Of a stretch of 64,000 bases of DNA, positions 36,626-43,178 are shown one piece after another. Position numbers and translations under genes: made by a program. How positions within the stretch are numbered: the first letter of the stretch is position 1; each line of letters begins with the position of its first letter. The notes under the pieces are model-generated. The model did not search any database. It was not told the origin of the DNA and saw only the letters and a program-made list of their open reading frames with translations. The DNA comes from DAITPV01 sp050692555 (GTDB taxonomy: Bacteria > Actinomycetota > UBA4738 > CALAEC01), in contig JBOGVS010000010.1 of the NCBI GenBank assembly GCA_050692555.1, positions 11,093 through 75,092 on the forward strand. Reading direction: 5' to 3'.

Positions 36626-37555
36626 GTGGGGGCTGCCACCAGGGACGCGTTCGGCGAAGCCATCGTTCGCCTGGGAGAGGATCCCCGGGTGGTGGTCCTC
36701 ACCGGAGATCTCCGGGACTCCACCCGCACCGAGGACTTCGCCGAGCGGTACGCGGACCGATTCGTGGAGTGCGGCATCGCCGAGGGCAACATGGTGGGGA
36801 TCGCCTCGGGCCTGGCGCTTTCGGGGAAGGTCCCGTGGGCCTGCTCGTTCTCGTGCTTCGTCAGCGGCCGCTTCGAGCAGATCCGGGTGTCCGTGGCGTA
36901 CCAGGAAGCTAACGTGCGCATCGTGGGAACGCACTCGGGCATCGGCGTCGGGGAGGATGGGTACTCGCAGATGTCCCTCGAGGACATCGCCATGCTCCGG
37001 TCGCTGCCCAACGTGGCCATCGTCAACCCGGCCGACGCCGTGGAGACCGAACGAGCGGTGGAGTATCTCCTGGATCACCAGGGCCCGGCGTTCCTCCGAC
37101 TGACCCGGCAGGGAGTCGAGGACGTCAACGGCGACGGGTACCGCTTCGAGCTGGGAACCGCTGTCCAGCTCCGGGACGGATCCGACGTTGCGCTGGTGGC
37201 CACCGGGGCCACGGTTGGCGAGGCGGTGAAGGCGGCCGCGCTTCTGGCAGAGGAGGGCATCGCGGCCCGGGTGCTCAACGTCCACACGATCAAGCCGCTC
37301 GACCAGGAGGCAGTTCTGGCCGCGGCGGCCGACTGCCGGGCGGTGGTCACGGTGGAAGACCACAGTGCCCACGGCGGCTTGGGCGGGGCGGTGGCCGAGG
37401 TCCTGGCCGCCCGGGGCAACGGGGCGCCGCTGCGCATCATCGGGATGCGCACCTTTGGGGAGTCGGGCAAGCCTCCGGAGCTCTACCAGAAGTTCGGTTT
37501 GGATGCGGGCGGCATCGCCCGGACCGCGCGATCGGCCCTCAAAGCCGAATCGTAA
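36626..37555 (+). CDS. Transketolase, C-terminal subunit
   Basis: A 309-aa protein covering the pyrimidine-binding and C-terminal domains. It shows VVLTGDLRDSTRTEDFAERY, ECGIAEGNMVGIASGLAL, THSGIGVGEDGYSQMSLEDIAML, FLRLTRQGV and VEDHSAHGGLGGAVAEVLA. Start GTG at 36626, the base after the first subunit's stop. Split transketolases are common in archaea and many bacteria. A 1-deoxyxylulose-phosphate synthase-like activity is an unlikely alternative given the two-subunit arrangement. Confidence 0.92.
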   Translation: MGAATRDAFGEAIVRLGEDPRVVVLTGDLRDSTRTEDFAERYADRFVECGIAEGNMVGIASGLALSGKVPWACSFSCFVSGRFEQIRVSVAYQEANVRIVGTHSGIGVGEDGYSQMSLEDIAMLRSLPNVAIVNPADAVETERAVEYLLDHQGPAFLRLTRQGVEDVNGDGYRFELGTAVQLRDGSDVALVATGATVGEAVKAAALLAEEGIAARVLNVHTIKPLDQEAVLAAAADCRAVVTVEDHSAHGGLGGAVAEVLAARGNGAPLRIIGMRTFGESGKPPELYQKFGLDAGGIARTARSALKAES

Positions 37556-37573
37556 CGTTCAGTTGATTCACTT

Positions 37574-37616
37574 GACCCAATGGGTCTGCTAGCATGACTG
37601 GCCGGTCGATGACCGG
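37574..37616. promoter_or_regulatory. Inverted repeats in the ftsE upstream region
   Basis: GACCC-AAT-GGGTC (37574-37586) is a perfect palindrome that overlaps a TTGACC box. CCGGTC-GAT-GACCGG (37602-37616) is a second, 9 bp before the ftsE ATG. TAGCAT (37590-37595) between them could be the -10 box. The TTGACC-to-TAGCAT spacing is only 12 bp, so a standard promoter is not certain. The first palindrome may be an operator; the second may form an RNA hairpin next to the ribosome binding region. Confidence 0.4.
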
Positions 37617-37625
37617 AACCCCTTC

Positions 37626-38312
37626 ATGATCAAGACCGAGCACATCACCAAGATCTATAAGGACTCCGTCGTCGCCCTCGAAGACGTCAACATCGAGGTC
37701 GAGAAAGGGGAGTTCGTCTTCGTCGTGGGCCCGTCGGGCTCCGGCAAGTCCACGTTCATCCGTTTGCTGCTGAAGGAGGAGGAGCCCACCCGGGGCAACA
37801 TCTTCGTGGCCGGCAAGAACATCGCCACGATGTCGCCGTGGAAGGTTCCCTACCTGCGACGCAACGTCGGCACGGTGTTCCAGGACTTCAAGCTCCTTCC
37901 CGACAAGACGGTGTTCGAGAACGTGGCCTTCGCGCTGGAGGTGATCGGCCAACCCCGTGCGGTGATCGATCGCCGGGTCCCTGAGATCCTCGAACTGGTC
38001 GGACTGGGAGACAAGCTGAACAACTATCCGGAGGAGCTGTCAGGGGGCGAGCAGCAGCGGGTGTCGATCGCCCGCGCCTTCGTCAACCGTCCGCTGATCC
38101 TGCTGGCCGACGAGCCCACCGGGAACCTCGACCCCTCCACCTCGGTGGACATCATGAAGCTGCTGGACCGGATCAACCGCACCGGGACCACGGTGATCAT
38201 GGCCACCCACGACAACGCCATCGTCGACGCCATGCGGCGTCGTGTGGTGGAGCTGGACAAGGGCTCGGTGGTCCGGGACCAGGCCCGGGGAGTGTACGGG
38301 TATGGGGCGTAG
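37626..38312 (+). CDS. ftsE: Cell division ATP-binding protein FtsE
   Basis: A 228-aa ABC ATPase. Walker A is GPSGSGKSTFIRLLL, the signature LSGGEQQRVSIARA, Walker B LLADEPTGNLD and the H-loop MATHD. With FtsX it uses ATP to switch on peptidoglycan hydrolases at the septum through periplasmic coiled-coil partners. It overlaps ftsX by 11 bases. The M23 peptidase gene 77 bp beyond ftsX is the probable partner. Confidence 0.95.
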   Translation: MIKTEHITKIYKDSVVALEDVNIEVEKGEFVFVVGPSGSGKSTFIRLLLKEEEPTRGNIFVAGKNIATMSPWKVPYLRRNVGTVFQDFKLLPDKTVFENVAFALEVIGQPRAVIDRRVPEILELVGLGDKLNNYPEELSGGEQQRVSIARAFVNRPLILLADEPTGNLDPSTSVDIMKLLDRINRTGTTVIMATHDNAIVDAMRRRVVELDKGSVVRDQARGVYGYGA

Positions 38313-39183
38313 TTGGAGCTACTTCTTCCGGGAGACCGCCGCCGCGCTGCGGCGCAACGCCCTGGTGACCTTCGCGGCGATCTCCACGGTTTTCATCTCC
38401 CTGTTCCTCCTGGGCGGGGCGCTGCTGGTGGAGCGGCAGGTCCGGCTGATGACGGGGGAGTGGGCGTCCCGGGTGGAGGTCTCCGTGTTCCTCCGCGACG
38501 ACGCATCGCCGGAGGAGATCGAGGCACTGGGACGGAGGATCGAGGAGATCCCCGAGGTCCAGGACACGTACTTCGAGAACCGGGAGCAGGCCTACGAGAA
38601 CTACCGCGAGCTTTTCAAGGACAACCCCGCGCTGGTGGAGAACGTGGGACCGGAGGCCATGCCCCAGTCCTACCGGATCAAGCTGGTCGATCCGGAGGAC
38701 TTCCCGGTGATCCGGGCCCGGCTGGCCGGTGATCCGGCGATCGACGAGATCAAGGACGAGCAGGCCCTGCTCAAGAAGCTCCTTGCAGTCACCGGCGTGC
38801 TCCGCACCGGGGTCATCGCCGTGGCCGCGATCATGCTGGTGTCCGCGGCCGGCCTGATCGGGAACACCGTGCGGATGGCCGTGTTCGCTCGCCGCAAGGA
38901 GATCGCCATCATGAAGCTGGTGGGCGCGACGAACTGGTTCATCAGGGTGCCGTTCCTGATCGAGGGCGTGGTCGAGGGTCTCCTGGGCGGCGTAACGGCC
39001 GTCCTGGCCATCTTCGCCATGAAGTTCCTGTTCATCGACCCGCTGCGCGGCCAGGTGGCGTTCGTACCCACGTGGATCGGGACCAGCGAGATCCTGATCA
39101 CCGCCCCGATCCTGCTGGGTGCGGGGATCATCATCGCCGCGGTGGCCAGCCTGGTGGCCATGCGGCGGTTCCTCGAAGTCTGA
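38302..39183 (+). CDS. ftsX: Cell division protein FtsX
   Basis: A 293-aa membrane subunit of FtsEX. I chose ATG 38302, which overlaps the ftsE stop; the frame upstream to 38242 lies inside ftsE. It has a cytoplasmic start (MGRSWSYFFRETAAALRRNAL), a first helix, a periplasmic domain (~residues 45-165, including VEVSVFLRDDASPEEIEALG and VQDTYFENREQAYENYRELF) and three C-terminal helices with ARRKEIAIMKLVGATNWFIRVPF. This is the standard four-helix FtsX topology. Confidence 0.94.
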   Translation: MGRSWSYFFRETAAALRRNALVTFAAISTVFISLFLLGGALLVERQVRLMTGEWASRVEVSVFLRDDASPEEIEALGRRIEEIPEVQDTYFENREQAYENYRELFKDNPALVENVGPEAMPQSYRIKLVDPEDFPVIRARLAGDPAIDEIKDEQALLKKLLAVTGVLRTGVIAVAAIMLVSAAGLIGNTVRMAVFARRKEIAIMKLVGATNWFIRVPFLIEGVVEGLLGGVTAVLAIFAMKFLFIDPLRGQVAFVPTWIGTSEILITAPILLGAGIIIAAVASLVAMRRFLEV

Positions 39184-39198
39184 CCCCGCCCGGGGTGC

Positions 39199-39227
39199 TT
39201 GTTCGGGCACCAACCGGCCCCTACAAT
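39199..39227 (+). promoter_or_regulatory. Promoter of the M23 peptidase gene
   Basis: TTGTTC (39199-39204), 17 bp, TACAAT (39222-39227), 33 nt before the GTG start. The gene can be expressed apart from ftsEX. Confidence 0.5.
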
Positions 39228-39260
39228 TGTCAGTCCCCCACGTCGGAAAGGATTTCGCGC

Positions 39261-40466
39261 GTGCCCGGGATCATGCGCGGGGCCGCCACCCTCGCGACCG
39301 CACTGGCGCTGTTGGCTGCTTTCGCTCCACCCACGGGTGCCGAACCGGATCCCGATCGCCTGGAGGAGATCCAGCAGGAGATCGAGGCCAAGGAAGAGCG
39401 CCTCGAGGAGGCGGAGCAGCAGAGCCAGAACATCGAGGAGCAGCTGGACGCCGCTGAGGCCCAGCGCCGATCGCTGACCGCACAGATCGACCTCCTCACC
39501 ACGGACCTCCAGGAAGCCCAGGCGGAGCTGGCCCGGATCCAGGCGGACCTCGAGGCCACCAGGGTCGAGCTTCGCCGGTGGACCACGATGCTCGGCCGGG
39601 CCCGGACTCGCCTCGACGCCCGACAGGCGGTCCTCGACGAACGTGCGGCCACCGCGTACATCGCCGGACCGGCTGTGTACCTCGATGTGCTCCTGGGAGC
39701 GGACGACCTCGCCGACCTGAGTGACCGCGCGACGTACCTGGACAACGTCCTCACCGTGGACTCCGACGCCCTGGTGGGGGTTCAGACCGCCCGGGCACTG
39801 GTGGCGGACCGGCAGACGCACATCAAGGGCATCGAGGCTCGCCTGGACCACCAGTGGGAGCAGGTGCACGCCCGCACCGAGCGGATCGCCGCCATCCGGG
39901 AGCAGCAGCAGAGCCTCCTGGGCCAGGTGGATCTGGAGATCGCCGTCCAGACCGACCTGTTGGGAGGGCTTGAGGAGGCCCGGGAGCGATACGAAGCGGC
40001 GATCGCCGCACTGGAAGCGGAGTCGGCCCGGATCCGCGGCGTCATCCAGGCCACCGGGTCCGCCGGCACCGGCCAGGTCGGCGGGGCGCTGGCCTGGCCG
40101 TCCTCGGGTCCCATCGTCTCCGGGTTTGGATGGCGCACCCACCCGGTCTACGGGAGCCAGCGATTCCACGCGGGAGTCGACATCGACGGCGCGTGCGGGC
40201 AGCCGATCATCGCCGCGGAGTCGGGGAGCGTGCTGTCCGCGGGTAGCAACGGCGGCTACGGGCTGGCCACGGTGATCGACCACGGGAACGGGCTCTCGAC
40301 GCTGTACGGGCACCAATCCCAGCTCGGTGTGTCGTCCGGACAGAGCGTGAGTCGAGGCCAGCAGATCGGTCTGGTGGGGACCACCGGGCTGTCCACGGGA
40401 TGCCACCTCCACTTCGAGGTCCGAGTCAACGGCGAGCCCGTCGACCCCGTTCCGTACCTGACTTAA
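39261..40466 (+). CDS. Coiled-coil M23 peptidase (EnvC-like), probable FtsEX partner
   Basis: A 401-aa secreted protein. A GGAAAGG ribosome binding site lies 9 nt before the GTG at 39261; ATG 39273 is an alternative. A signal peptide (RGAATLATALALLAAFAPPTGA) is followed by a long coiled coil (residues ~30-130 and ~180-265, rich in E, Q, R, L). The C-terminal LytM/M23 domain has FGWRTHPVYGSQRFHAGVDID and HLHFEVRVNGEPVDP, with both metal motifs HxxxD and HxH intact. So, unlike degenerate EnvC, it may cleave peptidoglycan itself. Synteny with ftsEX supports activation by FtsX. Confidence 0.88.
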   Translation: MPGIMRGAATLATALALLAAFAPPTGAEPDPDRLEEIQQEIEAKEERLEEAEQQSQNIEEQLDAAEAQRRSLTAQIDLLTTDLQEAQAELARIQADLEATRVELRRWTTMLGRARTRLDARQAVLDERAATAYIAGPAVYLDVLLGADDLADLSDRATYLDNVLTVDSDALVGVQTARALVADRQTHIKGIEARLDHQWEQVHARTERIAAIREQQQSLLGQVDLEIAVQTDLLGGLEEARERYEAAIAALEAESARIRGVIQATGSAGTGQVGGALAWPSSGPIVSGFGWRTHPVYGSQRFHAGVDIDGACGQPIIAAESGSVLSAGSNGGYGLATVIDHGNGLSTLYGHQSQLGVSSGQSVSRGQQIGLVGTTGLSTGCHLHFEVRVNGEPVDPVPYLT

Positions 40467-40475
40467 CCTCCGGGG

Positions 40476-40481
40476 TACGCT
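40476..40481 (+). promoter_or_regulatory. -10 element, S41 peptidase gene
   Basis: TACGCT, 8 nt before the GTG start at 40490, in a 23-bp gap. It fits a leaderless message. Confidence 0.4.
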
Positions 40482-40489
40482 AAGCGCTC

Positions 40490-41617
40490 GTGAGCAGGTC
40501 CCGCTCCCTTCTCTTCGCTCTGGTGGTGGTGCTCGTCGGCGTCGGAGGCTTCTTCGCCGGCCGGCTGACGGTGGACCAAGCGGTGGAGTTCGAGGAAGTT
40601 GCCACGGCCGCGGAAGGCATCGAGCGGCGGGCGCTGGTCCCACCCACCCGGGAGGACCTGGTCCGGGGAGCGATCCGGGGGATGCTCGAGACCCTCGACG
40701 ACCCCTACGCGGCCATCCTGGGCCCGGAAGAGGCCGCCGCGGCTCGCGACCTGAGCACCGGCTCGTTCGTGGGCATCGGGGCCTTCGTGGAGGGCGGACC
40801 CGAGGGACTGGTGGTCACCTCGGTGCTGCAAGGGTCGCCGGCAGGGGACGCCGGGATCGTCCCCGGTGACCTGCTGACCACCGTCGACGGCCGCCCGATG
40901 GCCGGACTCACCGCCGCGCAGGCAGCGCCCATCCTCTCGGGAGCGGAGGGAAGCACCGCACGGCTGGTGATCCGCACCGTGGGGAGCGAGCGTGAGGTGA
41001 CCGTGGTGCGAGCCCGGATCTCGTTGTCGGACGTGCAGGCCAGGATGCTCGAGGGCCAGGTGGCGTACGCCCGCGCGCTCCAGTTCGGCGAAGGGGTGGC
41101 CGGGGATCTCCGGCGGCAGATCGGGCGGCTCCTGGACCAGGGGGCCAGGGGGCTGGTGCTCGACCTCCGAGGAAATCCCGGCGGAGTGGTGGACGAGGCC
41201 GTTGCCACGGCCAGCCTGTTCCTGGCCGACGGGTCGGTTGCCAGGATCCAGGAGGCCGGCGAGGAGGAGCAGGACCTTCCCGTGTCCGGCGATCCGCTGC
41301 CCGAGGTTCCCATGGCCGTGGTCGTCGACGGCGGAACGGCCGGCGCCGCGGAGCTGGTGGCCGGTGCTCTGCAGGATCGTGACCGGGCCACGCTGGTCGG
41401 CATCCAGACGTTCGGAAAGGGCTCGGTGCTGGAGGTGCAGGACCTCGAGGCATCGGACGAGGCCATCCGGTTCACCTCCGCCACGTTCCTGACGCCGTCC
41501 GGCGGAAGCATCGAGGGCCGAGGGCTGATCCCCGACGTGGCCCTCCTTCCGGGCGGACCCACCGACGCCCAGGTCGAGCGGGCGGTACAGGTGGTCCTGG
41601 CCCAGCAGACGGCCTGA
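40490..41617 (+). CDS. C-terminal processing protease (S41 family) with PDZ domain
   Basis: A 375-aa exported serine protease. The N-terminal helix (SLLFALVVVLVGVGGFFAG) is a signal peptide or anchor. A region with DDPYAAILGPEEA precedes the PDZ domain (FVGIGAFVEGGPEGLVV and GDLLTTVDGRPMAGLTAAQA). The catalytic domain has GLVLDLRGNPGGVVDEA, VVDGGTAGAAELVAGALQD and GIQTFGKGSV. In this last part, family members have the nucleophile in GxxSAS and Lys downstream. Here the serine position reads GGTAGAAE, with Thr/Ala instead of Ser, so activity is doubtful, while the Lys of FGKG is kept. Confidence 0.85.
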   Translation: MSRSRSLLFALVVVLVGVGGFFAGRLTVDQAVEFEEVATAAEGIERRALVPPTREDLVRGAIRGMLETLDDPYAAILGPEEAAAARDLSTGSFVGIGAFVEGGPEGLVVTSVLQGSPAGDAGIVPGDLLTTVDGRPMAGLTAAQAAPILSGAEGSTARLVIRTVGSEREVTVVRARISLSDVQARMLEGQVAYARALQFGEGVAGDLRRQIGRLLDQGARGLVLDLRGNPGGVVDEAVATASLFLADGSVARIQEAGEEEQDLPVSGDPLPEVPMAVVVDGGTAGAAELVAGALQDRDRATLVGIQTFGKGSVLEVQDLEASDEAIRFTSATFLTPSGGSIEGRGLIPDVALLPGGPTDAQVERAVQVVLAQQTA

Positions 41618-42084
41618 TGGCCACCGGCGAGCGGGCCGTGGCCACGAACCGCCGGGCCCGTCACGACTACGAGATCGAGGAGACCTTCGAAGCGGGCATG
41701 GTCCTTACCGGCTCGGAGGTCAAATCCCTGCGGGCGGGCCAGGCCTCGCTGGCCGAGGCCTACGCGCGGCTGGATGGGGGCGAGGTGTGGGTCGAGAACC
41801 TCCACATCCCTCCCTACAGCCATGGATCTCCGCAGGAGAGGGACCCTCGACGGCGCCGGAAGCTGCTGCTCCACCGGAAAGAGATCGACCGGCTGGTCGG
41901 GAAGATCCAGGAACGCGGCCTGACCCTGGTTCCCCTCCGCCTGTACTTTCGCCGCGGGCGGGCCAAGATCGAGCTGGGTCTGGGGCGGGGCCGCCGGAGG
42001 TTCGAGAAGCGCCAGGCCATCGCGGAGCGGGAGCATCGGCGGGAGATGGAGCGGGCGGCCTCCCAGCGGCACCGCCGCCGGTAG
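41617..42084 (+). CDS. smpB: tmRNA-binding protein SmpB
   Basis: A 155-aa partner of tmRNA in trans-translation. It shows ATNRRARHDYEIEETFEAGMVLTGSEVKSLR, RRRKLLLHRKEIDRL, and LVPLRLYFRRGRAKIELGLGRG followed by a basic C-terminal tail (EHRREMERAASQRHRRR) that reads the empty mRNA channel. The ATG uses the last base of the preceding stop. The ssrA gene starts 42 bp after its stop, the usual smpB-ssrA pairing. Confidence 0.96.
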   Translation: MATGERAVATNRRARHDYEIEETFEAGMVLTGSEVKSLRAGQASLAEAYARLDGGEVWVENLHIPPYSHGSPQERDPRRRRKLLLHRKEIDRLVGKIQERGLTLVPLRLYFRRGRAKIELGLGRGRRRFEKRQAIAEREHRREMERAASQRHRRR

Positions 42085-42104
42085 GGACCCCGCGCCGGGT
42101 CTCC

Positions 42105-42110
42105 TATACT
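42105..42110 (+). promoter_or_regulatory. -10 element of ssrA
   Basis: TATACT, 16 nt before the mature 5' end, so the precursor would carry a short leader removed by RNase P. No good -35 match is present. Confidence 0.5.
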
Positions 42111-42126
42111 GAAAGGGAACTGAATA

Positions 42127-42478
42127 GGGGGTGACCTGGCTTCGACTTGGGTGATTGCCGCCCGGGGGAAGCGGGCCGAGGTTCCCGGAGTCCTCGTTAA
42201 AGAGCCGGGACCAACACAAGCGCCGACGATTACGCGCTCGCTGCCTAGTTAGCTAGGTAGCCGTCCGCCGTGGCTCGCCTGTGGCCACGGGCCGGACGTC
42301 ATCAACAGGCTTACCCGGCAGGGTGCGCCTCGTGCCCCGCCGGGGACATCTCAGCGAGGCTGGTCCGGCGGACCTCCGCCTGTGGGAACCGCCGGACGAG
42401 ATCGATCCGCAGGCTGCGCCCGGAGAAGACCCGGACGGTCGCCCGAGGACGCGGGTTCGATTCCCGCCACCTCCACGA
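42127..42478 (+). ncRNA. ssrA: Transfer-messenger RNA
   Basis: The 5' end GGGGGTGACCTGGCTTCGAC pairs through GGGGGTG with CACCTCC at 42468-42474 to form the acceptor stem, and GCGGGTTCGATTCCCGC is the T arm. The tag reading frame runs from ACC at 42210 to TAG at 42246 and gives TNTSADDYALAA, with the protease-recognised YALAA end. The CTAGTTAGCTAG stretch after the stop forms a hairpin. The terminal CCA is not encoded (ACGA follows the acceptor). The resume codon by this reading is ACC rather than the usual GCN. Confidence 0.93.
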
Positions 42479-42667
42479 GCGCCACCGCATCCGTGACACG
42501 GATCCCCGTCGGCTGAGCCCACATCCACAGTTCGAGATTCTCCGGTCTGTTGTCCTCACGCCATCTCGGCTCAAGGAGAACGTGCGACCGCGGCAGCATG
42601 CCGCCTATGCTCAAGCGCGCGAGGACGAGCGGCGCTGCGGAAGGGCGCGAGGAACAGGGGGACGGAT
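42479..42667. other. Non-coding gap between ssrA and the next gene
   Basis: This stretch has no convincing gene. ATCCGT-GAC-ACGGAT (about 42488-42502) could be a weak terminator hairpin for ssrA. TATGCT at 42606-42611 is a possible -10 box for the gene at 42668, and AGGGGGACGG before its ATG is the ribosome binding site. Confidence 0.4.
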
Positions 42668-43057
42668 ATGTCCGAGGCGATCGTGTACATGGACACGTCG
42701 GAGGTTCGCCAGGGAGCGCTCGACGAGCTCAAGACGGCCCTCGGAGAGCTGGTCGCTTTCGTCGAAGCGAACGAGCCCCAGCTCATCGCCTACAACGTCC
42801 ACCTGAGCGATGACGGCACCCACGTGACCGTCATGCACATGCATCCGGACTCTGCATCGCTCGAGTACCACATGGAGGTTGCTGGCCCGGTATTTCGGCG
42901 GTTCGTGGACCTCGTCACGCTGTCATCGATCGATATCTACGGTAGCCCCAGCGAGAAGGTCCTGAGGCAGTTGCACGAGAAGGCACGGTTGTTGGGAAGC
43001 GGAGCTGTGGTGGTCCATGGGCTCCACGCAGGATTCACCCGTTTCGGGGCCCGCTGA
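42668..43057 (+). CDS. Hypothetical protein with possible dimeric alpha-beta barrel fold
   Basis: A 129-aa protein with no Cys pairs, signal or membrane helix. It starts MSEAIVYMDTSEVRQGALDELKTALGELVAF and contains YNVHLSDDGTHVTVMHMHPDSASLEYHMEVAG. That strand-helix-strand layout with a VHVxxD/His pattern resembles antibiotic biosynthesis monooxygenase-like (ABM) proteins. The fold assignment is a guess from pattern only, and no catalytic role can be stated. It stands alone, between ssrA and a c-di-GMP gene. Confidence 0.65.
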   Translation: MSEAIVYMDTSEVRQGALDELKTALGELVAFVEANEPQLIAYNVHLSDDGTHVTVMHMHPDSASLEYHMEVAGPVFRRFVDLVTLSSIDIYGSPSEKVLRQLHEKARLLGSGAVVVHGLHAGFTRFGAR

Positions 43058-43178
43058 GAAGAGGCCATTCCTCAGCGGATGCACCCACCCTCCCCGTCGG
43101 GTCGGACGTGGGGGCGCATGAGATCGGCCGTCCCCCTGAAGGCTTCAATTCCTCCCCCGATAGGCCGATCCCTCTGAG

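Noticed and set aside
37572..37595. TTGACC...TAGCAT as a standard promoter for ftsE
   Set aside because: The spacer is only 12 bp, too short for the main sigma factor. The boxes are kept only as possible elements.
42270..42814. Several frames across the end of ssrA
   Set aside because: They overlap the tmRNA and show no protein-like pattern; the 42668 gene has its own ribosome binding site.
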